Shown here: in pieces, positions 18,595 through 27,627 of the stretch | Layout: each line of letters starts with the position of its first letter | Position numbering within the stretch: position 1 is the stretch's first letter | Translations under genes and position numbers: made by a program | Assembly: GCA_021604005.1 (NCBI GenBank) | Contig: BQIV01000020.1 | Span: forward strand, 1-64,000 | Direction: 5' to 3' | DNA length: 64,000 nucleotides | DNA from: Nitrospirales bacterium | Lineage (GTDB): Bacteria; Nitrospirota; Nitrospiria; Nitrospirales; UBA8639 | The notes under the pieces: generated by a model | The model's database searches: none | What the model was told of the DNA's origin: nothing | What the model saw: only the letters and a program-made list of their open reading frames with translations

Positions 18595-19971
18595 TTAATA
18601 GTCACCATCCTCTGTCCCACCCTGCTCTTCTTCCACGAAGAAGTACGTATGACAGGCACGGTCGAGCAGCGCCCGGTCAAGCGTCGGAGGAATATCTTTA
18701 AACTTCGCAATACTGACGATTTGCTCAATTAAATCCCGCGGATGACAGCTTCTCATATTGAGATGATATTTCGTATAAATATGTTCAAAAAGATAATCGA
18801 CGGCCTCAGGGTTAAACGGCACACCTTTTTGTCGGCACACGACTTCAAAGATATGCGCATACTGTTTTGGCGAGGGATCGGCAATATACACCTTGTTGCG
18901 GATACGTCGCAAAAAGGCTTCATCAGCAAGTTTTTGCGGTTCAAGATTCGTGGCAAAAATGACAATCGTGTCGAATGGAAGTTGAAACACTTTTCCACTA
19001 TGCAGCGTTAAATAATCCACCCGCTTTTCAAGCGGCACAATCCAGCGATTCAGCAAATCCCGTGGCCGAACCAGCTGGCGGCCGAAATCGTCTATGAGAA
19101 AGACTCCGCCGTTCGCCTTCACATGGGGCGGAGCCTTGTAATATTTCGCAATTGGATTAAAGGACAAATCCAACATGGCCATGGTCAATTCTCCCCCGGC
19201 AAACTCTACGGGTCGATGGCAGAGTTCCCAACGGACATCACGTTCAACTTTTGTCTCTAGAAACGAGCTTGATGATTCGACAGGCGGACCGATGGTCTCA
19301 TGCGAAATTGGATCAAAAACTTGGATGATTTGCCCATCGATCTCAACGGCATGCGGAATATAGATCTCTCCACCGCCGACCATTTTCAACATACAGCCGA
19401 TGGCTTCAGCAATCACGGTTTTGCCATTCCCTGGTGGGCCGTAGAGAAAAATCGGCCACCCGGAATTAATGGCTTCACCAATTTGTTCGACCGTTTTCTC
19501 AGGAAGCACTAAATGCGCCGTAGCCTGCTCCACAATCGTTCGATTAATTTTCAATTTTCCAATAGGCTGACGATTGATCATGGTCGCATATTGAGAAAGG
19601 GGCACCGGAGCCGGTCCCACATACCGGCTTATCTCCATACACGCCTGTCCTCGTCGTCGCCCTTCGTCGGTTAACGTGTACCGGTACAACACACCAAGCG
19701 GTTCACCATGCCCTCGAACTTCACACAACTTCTCCTTCTGGAGAATCGTGAACAGTTCCTTCATCACGCTATAGGGCAATTTTAACTGCTCGCCTCCAGT
19801 CGCTTCCGTCAGCTCGCCTGTTACAATGAGTGTTTTAAGCAAGAGCTGTATAAGCAGTTCTTCAGAAAGCCCCGTCTCTTTCAGTGACGCGGGCGCAAGA
19901 GGAATCGTCGTCGAATGTTGAGACGTTCCATTGACCTCTGGCGTCGTTGCAATTCCGGTATCGTTACTCAT
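18595..19971 (-). CDS. MoxR-like AAA+ ATPase with N-terminal helical region
   Basis: The 458-residue protein has an N-terminal winged-helix-like part (residues about 35-110, LIQLLLKTLIVTGELTEATG) followed by an AAA+ module. Walker A is YGPPGNGKTVIAEAIG and Walker B GVFLIDDFGRQL, with sensor 1 in VIFATNLEP and an arginine-rich stretch FLRRIRNKVYIAD. A C-terminal lid domain (SCHPRDLIEQIVSIAKF) follows. Such ATPases act as chaperones or remodellers, but no obvious client gene is adjacent. It is monocistronic, and its role is not assignable from sequence. Confidence 0.82.
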   Translation of the reverse strand: MSNDTGIATTPEVNGTSQHSTTIPLAPASLKETGLSEELLIQLLLKTLIVTGELTEATGGEQLKLPYSVMKELFTILQKEKLCEVRGHGEPLGVLYRYTLTDEGRRRGQACMEISRYVGPAPVPLSQYATMINRQPIGKLKINRTIVEQATAHLVLPEKTVEQIGEAINSGWPIFLYGPPGNGKTVIAEAIGCMLKMVGGGEIYIPHAVEIDGQIIQVFDPISHETIGPPVESSSSFLETKVERDVRWELCHRPVEFAGGELTMAMLDLSFNPIAKYYKAPPHVKANGGVFLIDDFGRQLVRPRDLLNRWIVPLEKRVDYLTLHSGKVFQLPFDTIVIFATNLEPQKLADEAFLRRIRNKVYIADPSPKQYAHIFEVVCRQKGVPFNPEAVDYLFEHIYTKYHLNMRSCHPRDLIEQIVSIAKFKDIPPTLDRALLDRACHTYFFVEEEQGGTEDGDY

Positions 19972-20121
19972 ACGTCATCTCCACACATGTTCGTTATATA
20001 CTGTTGTCATTGAAGACGAAACATCAGTGACATCGGACTCTACTCTCGAAGGGGGTGGATGTTTCTGAACACCCGAAGAGTTGGAGAAACCCGTCACTTA
20101 CGGTATCCTTAACACATCTCC

Positions 20122-21684
20122 ATGGCGTGCAGACTCACCAACAAACACGTTCTGCGAAGAATGGCTCTTCACTCCGCGATCGTCCTGACGATCCTGACAC
20201 TGACCGTCGGCTGCTCAGAGCCACGTTCGGACACGACCCTGCGTTTTGGGCTTGCCAATACTCCGGCAAACTTGGACCCTCGATTTGCAACCGATGCCAC
20301 TTCGGCACGAGTGAATCGACTGCTGTACTCCCGGCTTATCGATTTTGACGAAGCCGCTCGACCGGTTCCCTCTCTCGCGACCTGGGAACAAATTTCACCA
20401 GTCCATTATCGCTTTTTCTTGCAACCCACTCGGCAACCATTCCATCATGGAGCTGAGCTCACAGCCAGCGATGTGAAAGCCACCTATGACTTTGTCTTAG
20501 ATGCAAGCAACCACTCTCCACATCGCAGCGCCCTGACACTCATTTCAGACATTCACGTGCCCACGGACAACATCGTGGACTTTTATCTCAACAAACCCGA
20601 TAGGCTCTTCCCCAGCTATCTTGTTATCGGTATTCTCCCCGCGAACCTTATTCGCACGAATCATCCCTTTCATGAACACCCGATCGGAAACGGTGCCTTT
20701 ACCTTTATCGATCGACCTGACGATACGCATTGGCGCCTGATGCGGCAGGTCGATCGTCAATATGTGGAGTTGCTTCGAATTCCTGATCCAACCGTCAGAG
20801 TATTAAAACTGTTGGCTGGAGAAATTGATATGATACAAAATGACCTTCCGCCTGAACTGACGGCGTATCTCGACACCGATGACAAGATCTCCATCCAACG
20901 GCGGCAAGGAGCTAACTTCTCCTATCTCGGCTTTAATCTCCAAGATCCCGTTGTGGGACAACACCGCATTCGAGAAGCCATTGCCCATGCCATCGATCGA
21001 ACTAGCATCATTCATCACCTGTTACACGATACGGCACACCCGGCCAATGCCATGTTCCCACCGAAACATTGGGTCGGAGACGCGACACTATCCGGGTATG
21101 ACTATAATCCGACACGGGCACGGGCCTTGTTACGGCAAGCTGGGTTTGATGAGGCTCATCCCGTTCGCCTCACGTATAAAACCTCGACGGACCCCATTCG
21201 TTTGAGAGTGGCCACCATCGTGCAGGATCAACTCGCACACGTCGGCATTGACGTGTCTATTCAGAGTCACGATTGGGGAACTTTTTACGGAGATATCAAA
21301 GCCGGCCGTTTTCAAATGTACAGTCTGTCGTGGGTTGGGCTGAAAACGCCAGACATCTTTCGGTATGTGTTTCACAGTTCGTCTATTCCTCCACGGGGAG
21401 CCAACCGCGGAAGATTTATTGATACCCAAAGCGATCGCCTGATCGAACAGGCCCAAGCGACACAAGACTTGCACCGCAAAAGCGAAATCTATCGACGTCT
21501 TCAAGCACACCTTCTTCATGTGCTGCCATATGTTCCTCTGTGGTTTGAAGAGCATGTATTTCTCGCCCGACGCAACATTACCGGATATGTCTTATCCGCA
21601 GACGGCAACTATGATGGCCTCCTCACCGTGACGCGAAGGCCCACGTCCACACAGCTCACCCGGCAAGAGTCCCATCAACCATGA
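20122..21684 (+). CDS. Peptide ABC transporter substrate-binding lipoprotein
   Basis: This is a family 5 extracellular solute-binding protein (DppA/OppA type) of 520 residues. The lipobox is LTLTVGCSEP, anchoring it to the membrane. Family segments include RFGLANTPANLDPRFATDAT, QPFHHGAELTASDVKATYDF and the late YRRLQAHLLHVLPYVPLWFE. The stop overlaps the first permease gene by 4 bp. Peptide, nickel or other solutes are possible substrates; the ligand cannot be read from sequence. Confidence 0.92.
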   Translation: MACRLTNKHVLRRMALHSAIVLTILTLTVGCSEPRSDTTLRFGLANTPANLDPRFATDATSARVNRLLYSRLIDFDEAARPVPSLATWEQISPVHYRFFLQPTRQPFHHGAELTASDVKATYDFVLDASNHSPHRSALTLISDIHVPTDNIVDFYLNKPDRLFPSYLVIGILPANLIRTNHPFHEHPIGNGAFTFIDRPDDTHWRLMRQVDRQYVELLRIPDPTVRVLKLLAGEIDMIQNDLPPELTAYLDTDDKISIQRRQGANFSYLGFNLQDPVVGQHRIREAIAHAIDRTSIIHHLLHDTAHPANAMFPPKHWVGDATLSGYDYNPTRARALLRQAGFDEAHPVRLTYKTSTDPIRLRVATIVQDQLAHVGIDVSIQSHDWGTFYGDIKAGRFQMYSLSWVGLKTPDIFRYVFHSSSIPPRGANRGRFIDTQSDRLIEQAQATQDLHRKSEIYRRLQAHLLHVLPYVPLWFEEHVFLARRNITGYVLSADGNYDGLLTVTRRPTSTQLTRQESHQP

Positions 21685-22610
21685 CGAAATTTGTCCTTGC
21701 GAGACTCGCAAGCGCTCTGCTGATTATCTTCGGTGTGTCTTGCCTGGTCTTCATGCTCATGCATCTCATTCCCGGAGATCCGATTGATGTCATGCTGGGA
21801 GAAACTGCGCATCCTACGGACAAAGACGCGCTTCGAAAAGCGATGGGCCTACACCTGCCCCTCCATATTCAGCTCCTCCACTATCTGCAACGACTGCTTC
21901 ACCTCGACCTCGGCACGTCCATTCATTCGGGCCGTGCCGTCACAACTATTTTGCTTGAACGATTCCCGGCCACCCTCGAACTTGGAGCCGGCGCAATCAC
22001 GATTGCCATGCTCGTGGCCTTTCCACTTGGAATCTTTGCGGCGTTACGTCAGCACACAGTCATCGATGCCGGAGCCATGGCGTTTGCCCTGACCGGAGTG
22101 TCAATTCCAAACTTTTGGCTGGGCCCGCTGTTGATTATGGGTGGAGCCTTGTGGTTAGGGTGGTTCCCGGTCAGCGGACGCAATGGATTGCTCTCGCTTG
22201 TCCTCCCTGCGCTGACCCTCGGGACCGCCATGGCCGCCATCTTGTCTCGCATGATTCGGAGCGCCGTGCTCGAAGTCATTCACGAAGACTTTATACGAAC
22301 CGCACAAGCCAAAGGCCTGGGTGCAACCCAGACAGTCTTTCGCCATGCATTGCGCAACGCCCTCTTACCGGTACTGACATTACTCGGCTTGCAATTTGGC
22401 GCCCTGCTCAGCGGAGCCGTGATCACCGAGACGATTTTTTCATGGCCCGGCATCGGATCCTTAATGATCGAGGCCATTCAACAGCGAGACTACCCTATTG
22501 TCCAAGGCACCATATTATGGATTAGCCTCATGTACATCGGCATCAATCTTGTCACCGACGTGCTCTACGCCTTGGCTGATCCTCGCATCCGCTTGAGACA
22601 CCCGTCATGA
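21681..22610 (+). CDS. DppB-type ABC transporter permease
   Basis: The 309-residue inner-membrane permease has six predicted helices. The N-terminal helix LASALLIIFGVSCLVFMLM is followed by PGDPIDVMLG, a DppB signature. The EAA-like loop is FIRTAQAKGLGATQTVFRHA, the contact site for an ATPase. It overlaps both neighbours by 4 bp, so the three genes form one coupled unit. Confidence 0.94.
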   Translation: MTKFVLARLASALLIIFGVSCLVFMLMHLIPGDPIDVMLGETAHPTDKDALRKAMGLHLPLHIQLLHYLQRLLHLDLGTSIHSGRAVTTILLERFPATLELGAGAITIAMLVAFPLGIFAALRQHTVIDAGAMAFALTGVSIPNFWLGPLLIMGGALWLGWFPVSGRNGLLSLVLPALTLGTAMAAILSRMIRSAVLEVIHEDFIRTAQAKGLGATQTVFRHALRNALLPVLTLLGLQFGALLSGAVITETIFSWPGIGSLMIEAIQQRDYPIVQGTILWISLMYIGINLVTDVLYALADPRIRLRHPS

Positions 22611-23413
22611 TTCGCTTATGGGTGCCTCTATTCATCCTTGGAGTATGGAGTGTGATGGCCATCATCGGACCAGCTTTACCGATTACGCCCAATCACATCG
22701 ACTTAACCCAGATCTTGACGACGCCATCTGCTACGGCATGGCTCGGCTATGACGACATCGGACGTTCAATCGGCGATCGATTAATCGTCGGCGCCCGGAC
22801 ATCGTTTCTGGTTGCATTCTCGGTCGTCTTCATTGCATCCATCGTTGGAAGTTGCCTCGGCATCATCGGGGCCTATTGGGGAGGCTGGGTTGATCATCTC
22901 TTGATCAGAATCATTGATATTTTCCTGGCCTTTCCCGGAATACTCCTGGCCATCGCGCTCGCAGGGGCCATGGGTCCGGGCATTGAAAATGTCGTGCTGG
23001 CCCTCGCATGTGTTGGCTGGGTTGGGTACGCGCGATTAGCCCGCTCTCAGGTCCTTGCTATCAAAGAAGCCGACCATGTGACGGCAGCTCGTGCGCTTGG
23101 TGCGTCTTCGGGACGAATCATGTTTCGGCATTTACTTCCATTGCTCAGCGCGCCGTTGATTATCGAATTGAGTTTTGGGGTCGCCAGCATCGTTATCGCG
23201 GAAGCGGGCCTCTCATTTCTGGGTTTGGGCGTCCAACCGCCCGATGCATCGTGGGGAAGTATGATCCGTGATGGAACCCGGTATATGCTCGTCGCGCCTC
23301 ACGTCGTCATCGCACCGGGTGTCGCGCTGATGCTTGTTGTGTTCGCCATCAATGTGTTGGGAGATTGGATGCGAGACTGGCTGGATGTCAAATCGCTCAC
23401 ACGCGAACGGTGA
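22607..23413 (+). CDS. DppC-type ABC transporter permease
   Basis: The second permease of the peptide importer, 268 residues with about six helices. Typical DppC segments are WLGYDDIGRSIGDRLIVGAR, IIDIFLAFPGILLAIALAGAM, HVTAARALGASSGRIMFRHL and AGLSFLGLGVQPPDASWGSM. It closes the three-gene unit. The two ATPases (DppD and DppF) that complete such importers are not encoded anywhere in the window. Confidence 0.94.
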   Translation: MIRLWVPLFILGVWSVMAIIGPALPITPNHIDLTQILTTPSATAWLGYDDIGRSIGDRLIVGARTSFLVAFSVVFIASIVGSCLGIIGAYWGGWVDHLLIRIIDIFLAFPGILLAIALAGAMGPGIENVVLALACVGWVGYARLARSQVLAIKEADHVTAARALGASSGRIMFRHLLPLLSAPLIIELSFGVASIVIAEAGLSFLGLGVQPPDASWGSMIRDGTRYMLVAPHVVIAPGVALMLVVFAINVLGDWMRDWLDVKSLTRER

Positions 23414-23490
23414 GATAGGCACAGCAGCGTGGTATAGTCATGCCCTGAAGCCTGTTAACTGACGTTGCTGATAACTGAGGGTACACGAAT

Positions 23491-23700
23491 ATGCGACAAT
23501 CGATCATTGGCTTTCATCAAGATGACGTCGGCGATTGGGTCGCCGATCTTGCCTGTGGACACGGACAACATGTCCGGCACAACCCGCCATGGAGTGTCCG
23601 CCCCTGGGTTGTGTCGGAAGAAGGACGTCATGCGCATCTCAATGAACAGTTGAATTGTAAACGCTGTGACGAGGAATGTGAGCAAGATAATATACAATGA
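23491..23700 (+). CDS. DUF3565 small protein
   Basis: This 69-residue protein matches my recollection of the DUF3565 family: a GDWVADLACGHGQHVRHNPP core followed by WSVRPWV and a C-terminal NCKRCDEEC. The Cys and His residues (CGH, CxxC) suggest a small zinc-binding fold. Function is unknown for the family. It stands alone between the peptide transporter and the convergent sensor kinase. Confidence 0.78.
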   Translation: MRQSIIGFHQDDVGDWVADLACGHGQHVRHNPPWSVRPWVVSEEGRHAHLNEQLNCKRCDEECEQDNIQ

Positions 23701-23781
23701 AAAGTGCAACATGAAAAATACGGCAATCATCTTCTCTTCCGGATACATGCTATTGCCTTCATTTACGTGTTCTATTGGAGT

Positions 23782-26136
23782 TTATTTATGATGAGGCTCC
23801 ATCACGACACGGTACATGACGTCACTGAGTTCCATCAATGAATAGGGTTTGGTCATCACCGCATGAAACCCAAATCGTTGATAATGTGCCATAATCGGAT
23901 CATTAGAATAGCCGCTCGACACCACGGCTTTGACATCCGGATCGATTTGAAGAAGTTGCACCATCGTTTCCTTCCCACCCAATCCTCCGGGCACCGTCAA
24001 GTCGAGGATTACCGCGGAAAACGGCGTATCGGTTTCTTTCGCCTGCTGATATAACCGAACGGCTTCTTCTCCATTTTTGGCCATTTCAAAATGATATCCA
24101 CAGGTCCGAAGCATTTCGCTCGCCAGGACGCGGATGGACTCTTCGTCATCCATGACCAACACCTTGCCTGAACCATTCTTTTTCGCAATAGTGGATGGGG
24201 ACTCAACCATTGCCCCCTCGGAACAGGCAGGCAAGTAGAGGGAGACACACGTTCCAGCGCCAACGGTCGACTCGATCATCACATGTCCCTGATGCTTACT
24301 CATGATAGTATACGCCGAGGTTAAACCTAATCCATAATGATCCGGCTTCGTGGTAAAATATGGATCAAACACTCTCGCCAAATTGTCTGGATCGATACCT
24401 ACCCCATTATCTGAAAATGAAATTTTCACGTACGGTCCTGAGGGAACGGGAACGGAAGATGCGGAAGCGTCATCCAAGACGACATTGTCCCACTGAACAG
24501 TAAGGTGCCCATCATGAGACAGCGACTCAACGGCATTCATCACAATGATTTGGATGACTTGACTCAATTGCCCGACATCAACCTCGACATAGCGAAGCGG
24601 TTCTTCAAACACATACTCCCGAGCCACCGCAGATCCCGACAAAGAAAACTCCACCGTATTTCGTACCAGTCCTTCCAGGGACGTGACTTGCGTAATCGGG
24701 TCGCCGCCTTTGGCAAACGCCAACAGCTGTTGCGACAATTCTTTTGCACGAACACTTTCAGACTCGGCCATACGCAAAAATCTTGATTCCGAGCTATTGT
24801 CGGGTAAGACATGTTTGGCTAACGAGATATTCCCCAGCACACCCGTCAACAAATTATTGAAATCATGCGCGATACCGCCAGCAAGCGTACCAATGGCTTC
24901 CATTTTTTGCGATCGCAAGGCTTGTGAGTCCATCCGTCGGCGAGCGTCTTCGATCTTCTTCCGTTCCGTCACATCGCGAGTCACACCAACAAATCCAATA
25001 GCCCCACCCCGTTCGTTCCGGATAAAACTGGCTTGAATTTCTGCGACGATTCGAGATCCGTCTTTACACCGATGTTCGAGTTCCAATGTCCGAAAACGCG
25101 AAGGGTTGGCCGTCCCCTGCTGTTCAATCGCCATCTCCTCATTGATCACCATATGCGCCACATTCAGCGCCTCCGGCGTCAAAAGATCTTTCAACGAGAG
25201 GCGTAGGGCTTCATCTTTGGAATAACCGAGCACACGTTCTACAGACGAACTCATATAACTGAACCGACTTCCATCCAACGTCATCACCCAAATCACATCG
25301 GTAATATTTTCAGCAAGAAATTGAAACCGCGCTTCAGATATGCGTAATGAATACGTGCGATCTTCGACTAACTGTTCAAGATGATCGCGATGTTGAATGA
25401 GTTCACGTTCCATGATCTGACAGGCATCGACTTCTTCAGACAATGCCCGATTTAACGCCTTCGCCTTATCCCGTTCTTCGGAAAGGTGAGTAATCAGGCT
25501 GGAATTTTCCAAGTGAAGACGGATGGCATTCATGAGGACTCCGTGATTTTTCCTCATGGTCATGATCATCATCCCCAAGAACAGGATGCTCGCCACCCCC
25601 ATCGCCACATGAAATTGACTCCCTTCAGACAAAAACCGTGCAATCATCGGAGTACTCGATAAGACACTATACGCAAGAAACGCATCTTTCGAAGCAGCGT
25701 GAACCGCCGTCGCACCCGCCACCATGCCTCCAAGAATCAAGGCCAGGAATATTTGATGCGGGATGGAATCGTGTGGATAGAGAAACGCCGGGAATGACCC
25801 CCAGATAAGGCCGGACGCCACACTTCGCCACAAGAATCGGGCAATCCAATCCTGGGCCTGAGCCCCGGTTTTCTGGGTATAACGATACTGATAGATGAGT
25901 ACACCCCCGACGATATTGAGAACCAGCACACACCCCAACCAGACAAGCAGGTGAAGATTGGAAACACTATTCCACTGAACAAACGCAAGAATGGAGGCAT
26001 TCACCAATGAGGCGACAATACCGATGGGCGCCTGACCATACAATTGATCCACTTGCTGAGCCCGGACATGTTCGTGCTCGCTGGAAAAGCCCGATGTATC
26101 ACTCGGTATGGAAGACGAAAAGGCTTGCGTCGACAT
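23782..26136 (-). CDS. Hybrid histidine kinase with membrane sensor, PAS and receiver
   Basis: This 784-residue protein has, in order, about six N-terminal membrane helices (residues 35-195), a short coiled coil, a PAS domain (about 270-400, with FLAENITDVIWVMTLDGSRF and IGFVGVTRDVTERKK), the His box MEAIGTLAGGIAHDFNNLLT, an ATPase domain (FSDNGVGIDPDNLARVFDPY, HYGLGLTSAYTIMSKHQGH) and a C-terminal receiver (VLVMDDEESIRVLASEML, with Asp in AVILDLTVPG). Kinases with the HDFNN box usually pass phosphate within such hybrids. No partner regulator is adjacent and the signal is unknown. Confidence 0.93.
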   Translation of the reverse strand: MSTQAFSSSIPSDTSGFSSEHEHVRAQQVDQLYGQAPIGIVASLVNASILAFVQWNSVSNLHLLVWLGCVLVLNIVGGVLIYQYRYTQKTGAQAQDWIARFLWRSVASGLIWGSFPAFLYPHDSIPHQIFLALILGGMVAGATAVHAASKDAFLAYSVLSSTPMIARFLSEGSQFHVAMGVASILFLGMMIMTMRKNHGVLMNAIRLHLENSSLITHLSEERDKAKALNRALSEEVDACQIMERELIQHRDHLEQLVEDRTYSLRISEARFQFLAENITDVIWVMTLDGSRFSYMSSSVERVLGYSKDEALRLSLKDLLTPEALNVAHMVINEEMAIEQQGTANPSRFRTLELEHRCKDGSRIVAEIQASFIRNERGGAIGFVGVTRDVTERKKIEDARRRMDSQALRSQKMEAIGTLAGGIAHDFNNLLTGVLGNISLAKHVLPDNSSESRFLRMAESESVRAKELSQQLLAFAKGGDPITQVTSLEGLVRNTVEFSLSGSAVAREYVFEEPLRYVEVDVGQLSQVIQIIVMNAVESLSHDGHLTVQWDNVVLDDASASSVPVPSGPYVKISFSDNGVGIDPDNLARVFDPYFTTKPDHYGLGLTSAYTIMSKHQGHVMIESTVGAGTCVSLYLPACSEGAMVESPSTIAKKNGSGKVLVMDDEESIRVLASEMLRTCGYHFEMAKNGEEAVRLYQQAKETDTPFSAVILDLTVPGGLGGKETMVQLLQIDPDVKAVVSSGYSNDPIMAHYQRFGFHAVMTKPYSLMELSDVMYRVVMEPHHK

Positions 26137-26681
26137 GGCCTGCTACAGTGAGGAAATGCTCCAAGCACCACGTGCGTGGATACGAAAAGAACACGGCACA
26201 GCTCAACGAAGGATTGGGCAACCCCTGTTGCATTCGATAACCAAGCGTTTAGCTTGCACTCGATCCATCCAAAAGTCAAGCAACTCCCGACGCTCCGAAC
26301 GCGGTGACCAGACAGACCCACACACGCCTTCTGAGCAAAGTGCGATATCCTGAATGATGGAACATGTTCGGTGCCCGTTCACACCGCACACGTTTCTGAC
26401 GCAAGGATGATCAATGCCTGAACAGGCACGGGAATTATCACGGTCTTTGACAAGAATTAGGAAGAGGCGTGCGGACAGCGACAACCACCATGCTTCGCGA
26501 CCAAGGTCCGCCAGGATCTGGAACCATACACCATCGTCATCATTCCGGAAACACACTCCGCCCTGGACGTTTTCATCTTCTGCTGCTCAGCACTTCGATC
26601 ATGCCGAGACTTGTTCCATATCGACCACAAGTGATACGCTTTGGTGAGAGAGACCAAGTCGGAAGAGTGGAATTGAAAACC
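26137..26681. other. Intergenic region without a supported gene
   Basis: About 545 bp between two divergent genes. Several short open frames exist on both strands, but none has a translation signal or recognisable domain. Promoters for both flanking genes are expected here; I cannot point to one. Confidence 0.4.
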
Positions 26682-27161
26682 ATGTGCGAGGCCACCCCAA
26701 TGACACTATGTCTCAACCGGAGGAGTCAGGCGTTCCGGAACCGGATACTAGCATGGCCCATGCTCTGTCTGACCATAGCCATCGTATCCCCAAACCCAGC
26801 CATATCCGGTGGCTTTCAGTCACCGGAAGAATGTCTGGCCTACGACGACAATGCTCATTTGAATTGTCTCTATGCGTATATTGAGATTCAACAAGACACG
26901 ATTGAGAAACTCGAAACACGGCTCAAGACGGCACAACACCATGAGCAACAACTGAACGCGCGCATCACCCGCCAACGTTCCGTGAATGATCAGCTCGAGC
27001 AGCGTATTCGAGATCACACACGTGCGCTTCGGGCCTATCGCTTCCCACGCATTCGCGGCTACTCGGGATTCTCCTATGGGGTTGGTCCGTCAAGATATTA
27101 CCGGCGCTTGTTCCACCCTTCTCTTGGGTTCCACATAGGGCACAATGCCCTCTATTGGTAG
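26682..27161 (+). CDS. Small exported coiled-coil protein
   Basis: From the ATG at 26682 the product has a signal peptide (ILAWPMLCLTIAIVSPNPAI, cleavage likely after SGG) and an acidic YDDNAHLNCLYAYIEIQ. A coiled coil near mature residues 25-70 is rich in Gln, Glu and Arg. The tail is Tyr-, Arg- and Gly-rich. I do not recognise a family. The frame is open upstream to 26469, but earlier residues are low-complexity and lack a start signal. It precedes a small lipoprotein gene in the same direction. Confidence 0.55.
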   Translation: MCEATPMTLCLNRRSQAFRNRILAWPMLCLTIAIVSPNPAISGGFQSPEECLAYDDNAHLNCLYAYIEIQQDTIEKLETRLKTAQHHEQQLNARITRQRSVNDQLEQRIRDHTRALRAYRFPRIRGYSGFSYGVGPSRYYRRLFHPSLGFHIGHNALYW

Positions 27162-27301
27162 CAGGCATGACCGGATCGGCTTCACGAACAGACCTCACAC
27201 CGTTCTCCCCACACCATGCCACCACATGAGGTTCATGTGCGCACCCCCTCATCATCATATTTCATTCATTATTATTCCATGTTCCAAAGGAGGTCTCTCT
27301 C

Positions 27302-27544
27302 ATGCGGGAATTGACGTTAGCCGCGGCAGCATGCATGCTGCTCACATTATCGAGTTGTTCCAGTCCTGGTGGAAGCGCGGCATTAGGTGCACTCGGCGGT
27401 GCTGCTGTCGGCGCTGGAGGATACGAGTACAACTTAAAAACACAAAAAGATCGAATTGATCAAGATCTCAAAGATGGGAAAATCGATCAAACGGAATACG
27501 ATATACGAAAAGATCAGATCGAACGTGATTCGCTCATGCAGTAA
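27302..27544 (+). CDS. Small lipoprotein
   Basis: The 80-residue product has a lipobox in LLTLSSCSSPGG, a Gly/Ala-rich stretch (GGSAALGALGGAAVGAGGYE) and a charged helical tail with EYDIRKDQIERDSL. Glycine-zipper-like segments of this kind occur in outer-membrane lipoproteins. AAAGGAGG stands 8 bp before the ATG. A hairpin terminator follows at 27560. Function is unknown. Confidence 0.72.
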   Translation: MRELTLAAAACMLLTLSSCSSPGGSAALGALGGAAVGAGGYEYNLKTQKDRIDQDLKDGKIDQTEYDIRKDQIERDSLMQ

Positions 27545-27559
27545 TCTCCGTCAACACAG

Positions 27560-27596
27560 CCCCCTGACGTCATGATATGACAATGACGTAAGGGGG
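27560..27596 (+). terminator. Hairpin terminator after the small lipoprotein gene
   Basis: CCCCCTGACGTCAT pairs with ATGACGTAAGGGGG around a 9-base loop with one mismatch. It begins 15 bp after the lipoprotein stop. No long T run follows, so it may act in both directions or mainly protect mRNA. Confidence 0.6.
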
Positions 27597-27627
27597 TTGC
27601 CTGTCCATCATGAGCGGCGACACCATT

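Noticed and set aside
18184-18732. Plus-strand open frame of 182 codons beside phoB
   Set aside because: It overlaps the end of the AAA ATPase gene and the spacer, has no domain, and reads like antisense of coding DNA.
26203-26556. Minus-strand frame of 117 codons upstream of the hybrid kinase
   Set aside because: It has no domain or signal and lies in the divergent promoter region.
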